A stretch of DNA of 64,000 nucleotides from an uncultured Bacteroides sp. Lineage in GTDB: Bacteria; Bacteroidota; Bacteroidia; Bacteroidales; Bacteroidaceae. Below the pieces are notes generated by a model that had not been told where the DNA came from, did no database searches, and was given only the letters and a program-made list of their open reading frames with translations. The DNA is taken from assembly GCA_959606905.1 (NCBI GenBank), contig CAUHML010000009.1, forward strand, positions 29,597-93,596. The letters are read 5' to 3'. Made by a program: the position numbers and the translations under genes. Below, piece by piece: positions 1-8,703 of the stretch. How positions within the stretch are numbered: the first letter of the stretch is position 1; every line of letters begins with the position of its first letter.

Positions 1-147
1 ATTTAGAAGTTAACAAAGCCCTAATACAAAGAATCCACGTGTTTTATCTGTCCTAGTTCCGCTTTTGAGTAGTTTATTGGAAAAAATGTTTGATTTCGTT
101 TGGTTGTTTTAAGAAATATGCTCATATTTGCACCGGAATTTCTCCCC

Positions 148-164
148 GTTACCTACAAAGTAAC
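148..164. promoter_or_regulatory. GTTAC-N7-GTAAC palindrome, candidate half-site of an invertible DNA segment
   Basis: The sequence reads GTTAC, seven bases, GTAAC, just beyond the stop codon of a Tsr-type recombinase gene. From memory, inverted repeats of this form flank invertible promoters in Bacteroides fragilis, often next to such recombinases. No second copy was found in the window, so a partner would have to lie to the left. That it is a recombination site is inference. Confidence 0.45.
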
Positions 165-174
165 AGGATAATAA

Positions 175-1113
175 TCAGGTATTTAATCCTATTACTGAGC
201 GCTTTATAAAATCGAGAACTTGTTTATTTGCTTCATCAATTTTTTTGCTTCGGAAAGGCTTGAGGTATGTTTCCGTTACAGTGATGGACGAATGTCCCAT
301 AGCTTCGGAAATAATACCCGGATGAATTTCGCAATAATAAGCCGTCGTAGCCCAAGTGTGGCGGGCGGTGTACGAACTCAACTTATCACCCAATCCTAAT
401 AACTCTCCCAACAACATTAGTTGTTGATTAAAGCTACGCAACGCCAACTGATATTCACGATACGCCTCTTTCGTTCCTTCTCGGCTTTCCAAAAATGGAA
501 AGAGATAAGGAGAAGAAGAATCACGGTTCATGTATTTCTTTACCAGAATCATTGCTTCCGGAGTCAACGTCACCGACAGGGGACGGCCTGTTTTACGCCG
601 ACGATACGTGATCACGTTATCACGCAAATCACTCTTGCGTAGATAAGCAAGATCGACAAACGGCATACCTCGAAGTAGAAACATAAGAATGAAAAATTCT
701 TGTGCACGACGCATATTCGAAGATGCACCCGAAGATTGTGACAGTTTGCAAAAGATCCTTTTCATATCTTCATTACCCAAAGCCCGTTTATGGTCGGCAC
801 GAGTGCCCGTATACACCGAACGGAACAGATGCGGAACGTATGGTGCCCGATGAAGATCGACGGCACGATTGTAAACGGCACGAAAAGTGCGCAGATAGGT
901 AGAAACCGTATTCCAACTACACCCACGACCACGAAGATAAACTTCGAACCCTTTTAACCACTCTGAAGTTACCTCATTGAAGGCAAAATCATCTTTCCCA
1001 CGATAAGCAATAATGGCATTGAGACTGCTGCGATAAACATGAGCAGTTCCAAAGTTTCCCTCCATTTGTAGCCCATAGGCTACTTGCTTCATAAATCCTA
1101 ATACTTTTGACAT
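175..1113 (-). CDS. Tyrosine site-specific recombinase (Mpi/Tsr-like)
   Basis: A 312-residue tyrosine recombinase that breaks and rejoins DNA at short specific sites. The N-terminal SAM-like core-binding domain covers roughly residues 10-100 and the catalytic domain 105-300. The visible catalytic set is R148, K174, R251 with H252 (TARHTW), H274 (GHSS) and Y283 (ETYL), so the enzyme looks intact. It lacks the Arm-binding N-terminus of long conjugative-element integrases, and its length fits the short Bacteroides recombinases that invert promoters. A GTTAC-N7-GTAAC palindrome lies 11 bp past its stop, which supports a DNA-inversion role, but the target would be left of the window. It could instead be the integrase of an element outside this window. 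It stands alone on the minus strand. Confidence 0.88.
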   Translation of the reverse strand: MSKVLGFMKQVAYGLQMEGNFGTAHVYRSSLNAIIAYRGKDDFAFNEVTSEWLKGFEVYLRGRGCSWNTVSTYLRTFRAVYNRAVDLHRAPYVPHLFRSVYTGTRADHKRALGNEDMKRIFCKLSQSSGASSNMRRAQEFFILMFLLRGMPFVDLAYLRKSDLRDNVITYRRRKTGRPLSVTLTPEAMILVKKYMNRDSSSPYLFPFLESREGTKEAYREYQLALRSFNQQLMLLGELLGLGDKLSSYTARHTWATTAYYCEIHPGIISEAMGHSSITVTETYLKPFRSKKIDEANKQVLDFIKRSVIGLNT

Positions 1114-1442
1114 CTCACAATTTATTGATTAATTCGACAATAAAGATACGAGTATTCTCATTAATATGGCTGGTTTTGTGCCAGGATTTAATAAAGGTAT
1201 TGTTTCTTTAAAAGGAAGAAGTCGTTCCTCGGTGAGAAACAGGTCGTTTCTTTTAAAGGAACAGGGGCTTGGTTTTAAACCCAAAATAGATGTAAATAAG
1301 ATGTTGAATATCAAGATGCTGTGTTATGGCTGATTTGGGCCGATACATATATGTTTGTTAGGGAGAATAAAAATGATTAAAACTAAGAACTTTTTGCCTG
1401 TTTTATTGTCTTGTTTCTATAACCTATTAAAATAGAAAAGAT
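1114..1442. other. Non-coding interval between divergent genes
   Basis: This 329-bp divergent intergenic region contains two near-identical copies of a GTTTCTTT(T)AAA(A)GGAA motif about 50 bp apart (near 1200 and 1247). They are separated by a TCGGTGAGAAAC stretch that resembles a sequence near 8782. I see no supported gene and no clear TAnnTTTG promoter. Confidence 0.4.
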
Positions 1443-1655
1443 ATGGATGATATGATTAACAGACACGATTCGATTGCCGAAGAGAATATCGAACCGAATG
1501 GCCGTCCGGCTAAAAATCAGTTTGAAGAATGGAGCAGTGAAGTAACTGACCGTGCAGATAATGTTTTCAAAGATGATACGAAAGACGGTCCTATCAAGAA
1601 CCGCAAGAAACGTATAAAAGAAATGGATGAAGTAATCAAAAAGGACCTTGAATAA
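1443..1655 (+). CDS. Small acidic hypothetical protein
   Basis: A 70-residue, strongly charged protein rich in Asp, Glu, Lys and Asn, with no signal peptide or membrane segment. I do not recognise a family. A real gene is supported by the ATG start and by a rho-independent terminator that begins inside its last codons and ends right after the stop. It stands alone between the recombinase gene and the tRNA remnant. Its composition suggests a small soluble cytoplasmic protein, possibly largely unstructured. Confidence 0.6.
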   Translation: MDDMINRHDSIAEENIEPNGRPAKNQFEEWSSEVTDRADNVFKDDTKDGPIKNRKKRIKEMDEVIKKDLE

Positions 1656-1671
1656 AGGTCCTTTTTTTATT
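1642..1671 (+). terminator. Rho-independent terminator of the small acidic gene
   Basis: An AAGGACC / GGTCCTT stem is followed by a run of T. The left arm overlaps the final codons of the upstream gene. Confidence 0.8.
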
Positions 1672-1719
1672 TGGTGGGTATAAAATGTAGTAAAGCCACT
1701 TCATATAAGTAAATCAAAA

Positions 1720-1751
1720 AAAAGAGTAACTCGTTGCCGAATTACTCTTTT
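1720..1751 (-). terminator. Terminator of the interrupted tRNA (left end of island)
   Basis: Ten-bp arms (AAAAGAGTAA and TTACTCTTTT) enclose a 12-nt loop. Read on the minus strand it follows directly after the tRNA 3'-end fragment and ends in a T-run. That is the position expected for the original terminator of the tRNA gene before the island inserted. Confidence 0.65.
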
Positions 1752-1755
1752 GAAG

Positions 1756-1774
1756 AAGTGGAGCGTATCGGACT
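1756..1774 (-). repeat. Left attachment-site copy: 3' end of a tRNA gene (attL-like)
   Basis: The 19 bp aagtggagcgtatcggact is identical to 29181-29199, which is the 3' end of the complete tRNA-Ala gene plus three flanking bases, in the same orientation. Only the last 16 tRNA bases are present here. The rest is replaced by unrelated DNA that starts the island. This is the scar expected when an element integrates into the 3' end of a tRNA. Confidence 0.75.
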
Positions 1775-1969
1775 ATAGCTTTGACCACAATTGCTTTGGA
1801 TTAATTTTGTATACTATTGTAGATCAGTAATGTATGTGGCGAATTGCATCTTTTTATAGCACATAAAATCATGTACGCTCAAAAAAAGGGGAGTAGAAAT
1901 AGACGCTTACTCCCCACGATTTTTTCTTTCTAAATTTGCTCCAAACTAACAAATAAAGTAGTAAGATAT

Positions 1970-2764
1970 ATGATGGGAATTAGTCACAGTTGTAGAGCTT
2001 TTCTACACAAGAACGGACAGGTTATGATTCGCGTCAGATGGAATAACAGGAAGTGTGAAGTTGGCTTTTCTGTAGGTTGCAATGCTGATCTTGAAAAATG
2101 GGATAATGAGAACCAGAGAGTCAGATACAACACTACTCATAAAGTTGGTGGAAAGGTATATGTTGCCCGTGATATTAATAATCGCATTTCTCAATTTTTG
2201 GAATGTATTGAAGAATCTTTCACAGAGTATGGTGTACATTCCCAAATCCCTACCACAAAAGAGTTGAAAGAGTTGGTTAATGAGAAGCTGGGGAGAATAG
2301 AAAAGGAGATAGTAGTAGTTGGTTCAATAGAGAGAGAAAAATCTTTTCGTGAAATTTTCAATGATTTCTTAGAAGTTTGTTCTATAGAAAGAAGTTGGAG
2401 TGAATCTGTACATCACAAATATGTTCAAGTATGGAATCAATTAAATAGCTGTGATCCAGATATTTCTCTAGTGATACTTGATGAGAATAAAATGACAGAA
2501 TTAAAAAATGCTACGTGAAGAATGGATATCGTAATCGTACCACTGTAAAACAATTCAGAATATTAAAATCTTTTCTTAGATGGATTGCTGCCAATGGTTA
2601 TCCTGTAGGACAAGGAGTACTCAACTGTAAGGTAAACTTAACTGTGACTAAAAAGAAGTTACTTTTCTGAAATATAAAGAATTACTCCATTTTGCATCTT
2701 TCCAATTTCCTAAAAGTAAAGAGTACTTAGATAGAGCTAGAGATATATATTATCCAGAGTTTTA
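1970..2764 (+). pseudogene. Broken tyrosine integrase, catalytic domain lost
   Basis: The first open part (1970-2518) gives 182 residues of a typical Bacteroides element integrase: an N-terminal arm-type DNA-binding segment and the start of the core-binding domain. Coding similarity then continues out of frame (about 2514-2670, with KNGYRNRTTVKQF and LRWIAANGYP). A third frame follows to 2764 (LKYKELLHFASFQFPKSKEY), the segment that normally leads into the catalytic domain. The R-H-R-Y catalytic part is missing. At least two frameshifts and a 3' deletion make it inactive. Its place next to the left tRNA repeat marks it as the integrase that probably brought in the island. Confidence 0.75.
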
Positions 2765-3136
2765 ATAATGCTTCTTTTCAATTCATGATAAATGTTGAAT
2801 CCCATAATGCTTAATTGCTTGGACGTAATTGATAATTCTAGGGTACTTGGTTAGTCAATATCTTAAAATCTTTAGCAAACCAATCTGCTGATTTAGTTTT
2901 GTTGTAAAACTAAGATGGTCAAGGTAATCAATGAAAACTTGCCATTTACTGCTGTCTATGCTTCCTAAATTGAAAGGAAATCCACTATTTAAATTATTTA
3001 TACGAATCAGCAGTTGACAATCATCTACCTTTTTGCTTGTTAAAACGTTATTATTAAGTTAATTATCTCATTAATTATTTCTTAATCTCATTGATAATCA
3101 GTATATTATAAGAATAAAGTCCTCGTTGCTCTAATA
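2765..3136. other. Decayed interval, possibly a second integrase scrap on the minus strand
   Basis: There is no open gene. Read on the minus strand at about 2820-3010 it encodes a stretch containing WQVFIDYLDHL and TKLNQQIGLLKILRYWLTK. This resembles the core-binding domain of Bacteroides integrases, but no more than that survives. The remainder is AT-rich sequence without a recognisable signal. Confidence 0.35.
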
Positions 3137-3971
3137 ATGATTCTCAAGGAGAAAGAATTAAAACTTATAAAAATATATATGTATATCTGCGATGTTTACG
3201 AGTCTTCACTCAAATTCTACTACCAGAAGTTCAGTAATAACAATCATCCTTTTGCCAAGGAATACCTGCTTTCATGGTTCCTCGACTTGTCTTCTTCTTA
3301 CCAAGCATTCAATTATAGATTGATTTTGATGCCAGAAGCAATTAGGGAACTTGTCTGGCTGTTAATTCATTCAAACCTCAAGATTGTGGCAGTATGAAAT
3401 CATTAGTCGACCCAATGCCTATCATTACTTGCTCGGGAAAGAACAAAGCAGGAAAGATGTCCACTGAGATTACTTCCAGAGGATATTATTCGACAAAAAA
3501 CGTATATTACTTCGGACTAAAACTCCATGTAGTGGCTTTCCGTAGAAAAGGAATTATACCTTTTTTCTTGAACTGCTTATACTTTCCGCTGCGGATGAAA
3601 ATGACTCAACTGTATTGTATTCAAAAGAGTAAGGTGTGGGAAATCAGAACAATAGAGAAATATATGCCGATAAAATATATTCAGATATACTATTCTATAA
3701 AGAGACGCAAGAATGCAAAAAACTCTCGTTATTTACTCCTGTAAAAGCTATCAAAGGAGAATCACCTGAAATAACCAAAAGGGAGAAAGTGGCAAGAGAC
3801 TTGTTTTCAACGGCAGTTTCTAAAGTCAGACAACTCATTGAATCATTGTTCAACTGGTTGAATGAAAAAACAAATATTCAAAGAGCGATGAAGGTCAGAT
3901 TTACATCTGGGCTTCTAGTACACACGATGGGAAAAATAGCCATCACATTGATTACCCTAATTTTTAACTAA
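3137..3971 (+). pseudogene. Decayed DDE transposase of an insertion sequence
   Basis: Three overlapping pieces in three reading frames (3137-3397, 3394-3744, 3636-3971) together read like one DDE transposase. There is an N-terminal part (KELKLIKIYMYICDVYE), a catalytic-domain start (PMPIITCSGK, STKNVYYFGLKLH, FRRKG), and a C-terminal part ending RQLIESLFNWLNEKTNIQRA and GLLVHTMGKIA. The order of motifs matches Bacteroides IS4/IS5/IS982-type transposases, and I cannot fix the family. Two frameshifts and an internal deletion rule out activity. No terminal inverted repeats were recognised. Confidence 0.7.
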
Positions 3972-4361
3972 TGAATCAAATATAGATTCGCATTATTTAT
4001 ACTTTCGGTATAATATATGGCTACATTGTGACTGTCATAATATAGGCGAAGTTCTTGCCGAGTAGTATCAAAACTTATTCCTATTTGATGTCAATCTCCC
4101 TCGTTTAGGGTGTTTTTTCTACAGTTGGTCGGTAATCATGTTGTACTCCATTTCTATTGCTTACAGATAGCATGTAGGAACCATTTTTTGAGTGGTTAAT
4201 AGTTATCCTTTATTTTTATTGGAATTACATTTTTTATTACTTAATAACGCTTTTGCTCCTAAATGGTATTTCGAACTACTTTTCGTTCAGAGATGAGAAA
4301 AAAAGAAACGCTTGCCTGATTATTCAATTGATTCAGTTCAATTCTATGTCTATAGGTGGCA
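3972..4361. other. Non-coding interval without a recognised feature
   Basis: About 390 bp of AT-rich sequence lie between the transposase relic and the end of the GH20 gene. I see no gene, clear hairpin terminator or repeat. Confidence 0.4.
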
Positions 4362-6101
4362 TTAATTTCCAATAGACAAAGCTTTGTCTGAAGTTCCGGT
4401 GATATATCGGTAGGGATCATTATATTCATCAGGGATTCCAGATTCGATGTTGGTCTGTTGTGTGGAATGAATTTGGTTGTTTCTTGTGGGACCATAAATA
4501 ATTCCTTGTTTTTTCCAACGTGTCAGGAAATACTCTAATGATTTTCGGAAACGGACGTAATCTTTTTGTATTGGGAGCGTCCAAAAAACTTCTGCATATG
4601 CACCTATGCGAGGGTAAATATGATAGTTCATACTTTCTACAGTGGGGATCCATTCTCCCCACATCTGACAACTGGCTCCGAGAATTTGAGGAACTAAATG
4701 TACTGGGAAGTTTTCCGGTATAGGCTTGAATTCATAGGCACGTTGCAATGAAATAGGTTTGAATTCGTATGTCGCTTGTAAAGAATCATATTCATAACTA
4801 TAATTTAAGTAGGTAAAATTGTTGTAAGAGTTGACTATATGCTGCCCTTGTTCGGCAGCACGTTGCAGCATGTCGGAATCTCCTTTCCAAAATTGTACGA
4901 TAGTACCTGGTGCTAAACGTTCGGTTCCTTCTTTATCTCCGCTTTGAAAGTGGTGTAGTTTTTCGCCTGTAATGTCATTCCACCCCATCATACGCCACCC
5001 CTTTTGAGCAATTACTTTCGACATTTGGTTTGTGAACCATACTTGTATGTCGGAAGCGGAAGAAAATCCTTTTTCTTGAATAAATTTTTGGACAGAAGAT
5101 GATGCATTCCATTGGTCATACCGAACTTCATCTCCACCAATATGTAATATTCCCGAGGAAAATAACGCGGTCACTTCATCTATGACATCATTAAGAAAAT
5201 TCAAAACTTTCGGATCTGTAACATTGAACACGTCGTATTGAACTCCGAAATTGCAGGGTACTTTTATTTCTTTTCCTGTTGCACTTAACCAAGGATAAGC
5301 TGCAATAGCAGCAGCACTGTGACCGGGCATTTCAATTTCAGGAATAATAGTTATATGTCGTTCGGAAGCATATTTTATAATATTACGGATTTGTGTCTGG
5401 GTATAGAATCCGCCATGTGGCTTGCCGTCGTAATGGTGACTTTCGTACCATTCCATTTGGGTAGAGTCGCGAAATGCTCCGATTTCCGTGAGACGAGGGT
5501 ATTTTTTTATTTCAATGCGCCAACCTTGATCATCGGTCAGGTGCCATTGAAACACATTCATCTTTAGCAAAGCCATTTCATCCAGAATTTGCTTTACTAC
5601 CTTTTCTCCTTTAAAATAACGTCCTTCGTCCAACATAAATGAACGCCACGAAAGTGCAGGATAGTCAGTTATGGTCAATTTTGGGATTATCCATTTTCCT
5701 GCTTCCGATTTGATAAGTTGGCGCAACGACTGAATGCCGTAAAATATGCCCGTTGCCATTTGGGCGCGGATAGTTATTTTCATGTCAGTTACTTCCAACT
5801 GATAGGCTTCTTTTTCTTCCTGCATGAAGGAAGCATCGTAGCAAAGAGAAATATCAGCTTTGGAAGGTTTTACTATTTGGGATTTTAATCCGAAGTCTTC
5901 TGTGAGTACCTCTTGCAGTTTCTTCAGTTCTTGTGTAAAAAGCGGATCTGCTCCTATTTTTACGTTGTCTGTTAGATTATAGTTACCTTGTTTTATTGAT
6001 ACTTGTTGTGGATATGGAATAAGAAGAAGGTTCCTCTCGGTAGCCTTTCCTGAGATACATATTAATAACATTGTAACGCATATAAATAATACTTTTTTCA
6101 T
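4362..6101 (-). CDS. Beta-N-acetylhexosaminidase, GH20
   Basis: A 579-residue secreted glycoside hydrolase expected to release terminal beta-linked GlcNAc or GalNAc by the GH20 substrate-assisted mechanism. Residues 1-20 form a signal peptide, 25-140 the GH20b N-terminal domain, and about 145-520 the catalytic barrel. Visible barrel motifs are WHLTDDQGWRIEIKKYPRL, PEIEMPGHSAAA and HIGGDEVRYDQW, whose D324-E325 is the catalytic pair. An 11-residue segment around YEFKPI is tandemly duplicated (nucleotides 4720-4785), unusual for the family and close to the active-site loops. The gene follows the ruined GH35/F5-8C genes on the same strand and may once have shared their promoter. Function is firmly in GH20; the exact substrate is unknown. 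Confidence 0.92.
   Translation of the reverse strand: MKKVLFICVTMLLICISGKATERNLLLIPYPQQVSIKQGNYNLTDNVKIGADPLFTQELKKLQEVLTEDFGLKSQIVKPSKADISLCYDASFMQEEKEAYQLEVTDMKITIRAQMATGIFYGIQSLRQLIKSEAGKWIIPKLTITDYPALSWRSFMLDEGRYFKGEKVVKQILDEMALLKMNVFQWHLTDDQGWRIEIKKYPRLTEIGAFRDSTQMEWYESHHYDGKPHGGFYTQTQIRNIIKYASERHITIIPEIEMPGHSAAAIAAYPWLSATGKEIKVPCNFGVQYDVFNVTDPKVLNFLNDVIDEVTALFSSGILHIGGDEVRYDQWNASSSVQKFIQEKGFSSASDIQVWFTNQMSKVIAQKGWRMMGWNDITGEKLHHFQSGDKEGTERLAPGTIVQFWKGDSDMLQRAAEQGQHIVNSYNNFTYLNYSYEYDSLQATYEFKPISLQRAYEFKPIPENFPVHLVPQILGASCQMWGEWIPTVESMNYHIYPRIGAYAEVFWTLPIQKDYVRFRKSLEYFLTRWKKQGIIYGPTRNNQIHSTQQTNIESGIPDEYNDPYRYITGTSDKALSIGN
4720..4785. repeat. 33-bp imperfect in-frame tandem duplication inside GH20
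   Basis: Two adjacent 33-bp units (4720-4752 and 4753-4785) encode LQRAYEFKPIP and LQATYEFKPIS. The copies differ at several bases, so the duplication is not brand new. Confidence 0.8.
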
Positions 6102-6103
6102 GG

Positions 6104-6401
6104 CTAAATAAATTTAAATAAGAAAAATTGAGGACGTGCGTAAATGCGGAAGTCACGAACTATTCCCGTTAAAAATGCGCCTTCACGTGAAGGTAGGCGG
6201 ATAGATTTTACTTTATATATTTCATTCATGTCAATGATTATACAGTGTGGATGATGTCCCGGTTTATTTGGACTCGTATGCCAAAAAGAAGAAATGTCGC
6301 TATCTATTAGATTTTCAGCTATGCCAATATTTTTATCTGTTTGTTCATTATCAGCGTATACAATTCTGCAATAAAATAGGGACCACCTTTTTGGTATCGA
6401 T
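6104..6401 (-). pseudogene. Relic: GH35 interior joined to an F5/8 type C domain fragment
   Basis: Minus-strand translation from 6401 first continues the GH35 gene in a shifted frame (KIVDRYQKGGPYFIAELY). It then passes, near 6357, into a different frame reading ENLIDSDISSFWHTSPNKPG and IYKVKSIRLPSREG, ending FRIYARPQFF with a stop at 6104-6106. The second part has the Asp-Ser-Phe-Trp and YKV pattern of a discoidin-type (F5/8C) carbohydrate-binding domain. The simplest reading is a GH35 enzyme with a C-terminal F5/8C domain whose middle was deleted. A fusion of two genes is possible. Confidence 0.6.
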
Positions 6402-7118
6402 CTACAATCTTAAAATATCATCTCCTAAGACTCCATTGATAGCAGGAAATACTCCCTCAAGATGACCGGCTTCTATTTGCCCTCCTCTGTCACATGTGAG
6501 AAGTGGAATGTCGAATCCTGCTTTTTGAATCATATTTTTTAAAGCACTCAGATATATCTTATCATCGCCATAAGAACCATATTCATTCTCCAATTGTACC
6601 ATGAGGATGTTGTCCCTTCGGTTAATAGTTTGTGAAGATAGTTCTTCTCCCAATCGCATAATATACCTTTCACATGCTTTTAAAAAGTGTTCATTTCTAC
6701 TTCGGAAAACCATACCTTCTTCATTTAAGAGCCTATAAGGATATCCTCCAAAGTCCCATTCCGCAAATACATAGGGGCCTGGACGTAATAATACATAAAG
6801 ACTTTCTTCTTGTGTCAATTTTATAAAATGAGATAAATCAGCTTGACCTTTGAAGTCAAAAATACCTAGTTGTCTTTTATGAAAATTCCCCAAAACGTAA
6901 GTAGATATGGTATTTAATCCCATTGCTTTTGTTCTTTTCAAACGGTCTCTCCAATATTCGTGAGGAATACACGAATAATGCATTTCACCACAAATCAGTT
7001 GTGTCCTTTTTCCAACAATGAGGAAAGAACCATTTTCTATTTTAAAACGTTGCTGGGCTGATGTTAATTCGCAACATAGTATAAACACTATTAGAAAGAA
7101 TACTTTTATCAATTTCAT
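6402..7118 (-). pseudogene. Truncated beta-galactosidase, GH35 (N-terminal part)
   Basis: The open frame gives 238 residues, far shorter than a usual GH35 beta-galactosidase of about 600-800. A signal peptide (1-21) is followed by the first half of the GH35 barrel: GEMHYSCIPHEYWRDRL, GPYVFAEWDFGGYPYRLL and LENEYGSYG, with acid/base E179. The frame then shifts at 6402 and the catalytic nucleophile region is absent, so no activity is expected. It starts 199 bp from the divergent AraC gene, which suggests it was the original regulated target of that activator. Confidence 0.85.
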
Positions 7119-7235
7119 ATTTTAAATAAAAAGCTTAATCACTTTTGAAGTATTATGGAATGATTGCTGGATTGTAAAATATACTTTTGCAATATTTTTT
7201 AATACTTATTTCTTTTAAGTTGTTGTTGTATAATG

Positions 7236-7243
7236 TAATTTTG
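7236..7243 (+). promoter_or_regulatory. Bacteroides -7 element TAATTTTG upstream of the AraC gene
   Basis: This matches the TAnnTTTG consensus 75 bp before the AraC start. It lies next to an opposing TAACTTTG element (7249-7256), so the two transcripts would share a control region. No clear -33 TTTG was identified. Confidence 0.4.
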
Positions 7244-7248
7244 CGATA

Positions 7249-7256
7249 CAAAGTTA
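7249..7256 (-). promoter_or_regulatory. Bacteroides -7 element TAACTTTG upstream of the GH35 relic and GH20
   Basis: On the minus strand this matches TAnnTTTG about 130 bp before the GH35 start, back to back with the AraC-side element. It could drive the GH35-GH20 unit under AraC control (inference). Confidence 0.4.
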
Positions 7257-7317
7257 GAAATACACTATGGTTATATGTGTTATTTTTTGATATATCTTTT
7301 TATAAATTTGATACAAT

Positions 7318-8208
7318 ATGAAAAACTCTGAAAAATACCTTTTACACTACCTGACTGCTAATTATTCAAATACTGCTAAATGGGGGATTTTATGTACTAC
7401 AGTGGGATATCAGATTGTGGCCCCACGTTGTCATTATCCATTGTCTATACATCCAGACAATTATAACTTTAAGAGATATGGTAGGATACTTCATGAATAT
7501 CAATTTGTCTATATTGTAGCAGGGAGTGGGTATTTCACTTCTGATTCTTGTGCAACTACCAAAGTATCTGCAGGTACGATAATTATGTTGTTTCCAGGCG
7601 AGCGACATACCTACCGACCGGATGCAAATACAGGTTGGACTGAATATTGGGTGGGGTTTAAAGGGGATGGAGCAGATGAATGGATACGTAATGGTTATTT
7701 TTCCCCTTCAACTCCCTTGTTGAATATCGGTATTAGTCAATCTATTCTTGAGCTCTATACAAATATTCTTGAAGTTGTTGAGGAAGAACGTACCGGATAT
7801 GCAGTTTTTATTGCGAGTATTATATGCCATATGTTAGGAGAAGTGTATTATAAAAGTCAATGCCGGATTAATACTTCTGTTTTGGATAAAATAAATCTGG
7901 CAAGAATTATGATGCGGAAAAACTTACATACGAATAAGACAGCGGAAGCAATAGCAACAGATTTAGGAGTTAGTTATTCATGGTTTAGGAAAGCTTTCAA
8001 AGAGAACATCGGAATTTCACCTGCTCAATATCAATTGCAACTTAAATTGAGTAAGGCCAAGGAGCTTCTTACAAATACGGATGATTCCATATCGGAGATT
8101 GCTTATCAATTAGGATTCGATAGTGTTAGCCATTTTTCTTTGTTTTTTAAGACAAAAGAGGGGGTTACGGCAAGTGAGTTCAAAAAATATGCAAGACCTA
8201 AATATTGA
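7318..8208 (+). CDS. AraC-family transcriptional regulator
   Basis: A 296-residue cytoplasmic DNA-binding regulator. Residues about 30-150 form a cupin-like AraC ligand-binding domain (HEYQFVYIVAGSGYF, VSAGTIIMLFPGERHTYRP). Residues about 190-292 hold two helix-turn-helix motifs (AEAIATDLGVSYSWFRKAFKE and ISEIAYQLGFDSVSHFSLFF). The class usually binds a sugar and activates nearby glycan genes. It is divergent from the GH35-GH20 genes and lies 2.5 kb before the SusE-like/SusC/SusD operon, so either could be its target. The ligand is unknown. The gene appears intact, although the DNA after it is transposon debris. Confidence 0.9.
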   Translation: MKNSEKYLLHYLTANYSNTAKWGILCTTVGYQIVAPRCHYPLSIHPDNYNFKRYGRILHEYQFVYIVAGSGYFTSDSCATTKVSAGTIIMLFPGERHTYRPDANTGWTEYWVGFKGDGADEWIRNGYFSPSTPLLNIGISQSILELYTNILEVVEEERTGYAVFIASIICHMLGEVYYKSQCRINTSVLDKINLARIMMRKNLHTNKTAEAIATDLGVSYSWFRKAFKENIGISPAQYQLQLKLSKAKELLTNTDDSISEIAYQLGFDSVSHFSLFFKTKEGVTASEFKKYARPKY

Positions 8209-8359
8209 TTAGGGATATTCCAAAAATAACTGAAATAAGGGGATCAGATAGAACTTTAACATTTTTGAAGTCAGGCTTATTTAATATGTTTTACAAAGTA
8301 GTTTTACTTATTAATGAGATATGCAGAATTTGCAAGACTTCGTATGTCGAACGTTCTAG

Positions 8360-8640
8360 TTACATATCATATTGGATAATGGCTACGAGACAGTAAGTGA
8401 TGATAGTCACGCTAATCTGTATTCGGACAGCGTTCTCATCGGTTCCCTGAAAAATCTTTATCTTGAGGTGTTGCTTCAGCCATTTGAAGCACAGTTCGAC
8501 TAATCACCTTTTATAAAGATTGGCAACATTGAGTGTGGATAAGTGTTTGGTGTCTATCGGGAAAGTGAATCATGTTCATCTTCTTCATCACAGAAGCGGA
8601 CGAACTTGAATGTTTCAGACCGGAGTTTTGGATAAGAAAT
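8360..8640 (-). pseudogene. IS4-family transposase C-terminal relic
   Basis: Minus-strand translation gives KHLSTLNVANLYK, an in-frame stop, then CFKWLKQHLKIKIFQGT, ENAVRIQI and TIITYCLVAIIQYDM before a final stop at 8360-8362. This is the conserved C-terminal end of IS4-type transposases from Bacteroides. An upstream piece in another frame reads FKFVRFCDEEDEHDS. Only about 280 bp survive and the rest of the element was not found. Confidence 0.65.
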
Positions 8641-8703
8641 ATACTTAAGAATTAGTTAGAATACTTTATTATATGTATCATTATAGTATAAAAATCAAAT
8701 AAA

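Noticed and set aside
1129..1314. A 61-residue minus-strand reading frame upstream of the recombinase
   Set aside because: It lies over repeated TTTCTTT/AAAGGAA motifs, has no recognisable family or start signal, and looks like chance coding in an intergenic repeat region.
8205..8396. A 63-residue frame directly after the AraC gene
   Set aside because: It overlaps the AraC stop and runs into the IS4 relic; no family resemblance was seen.
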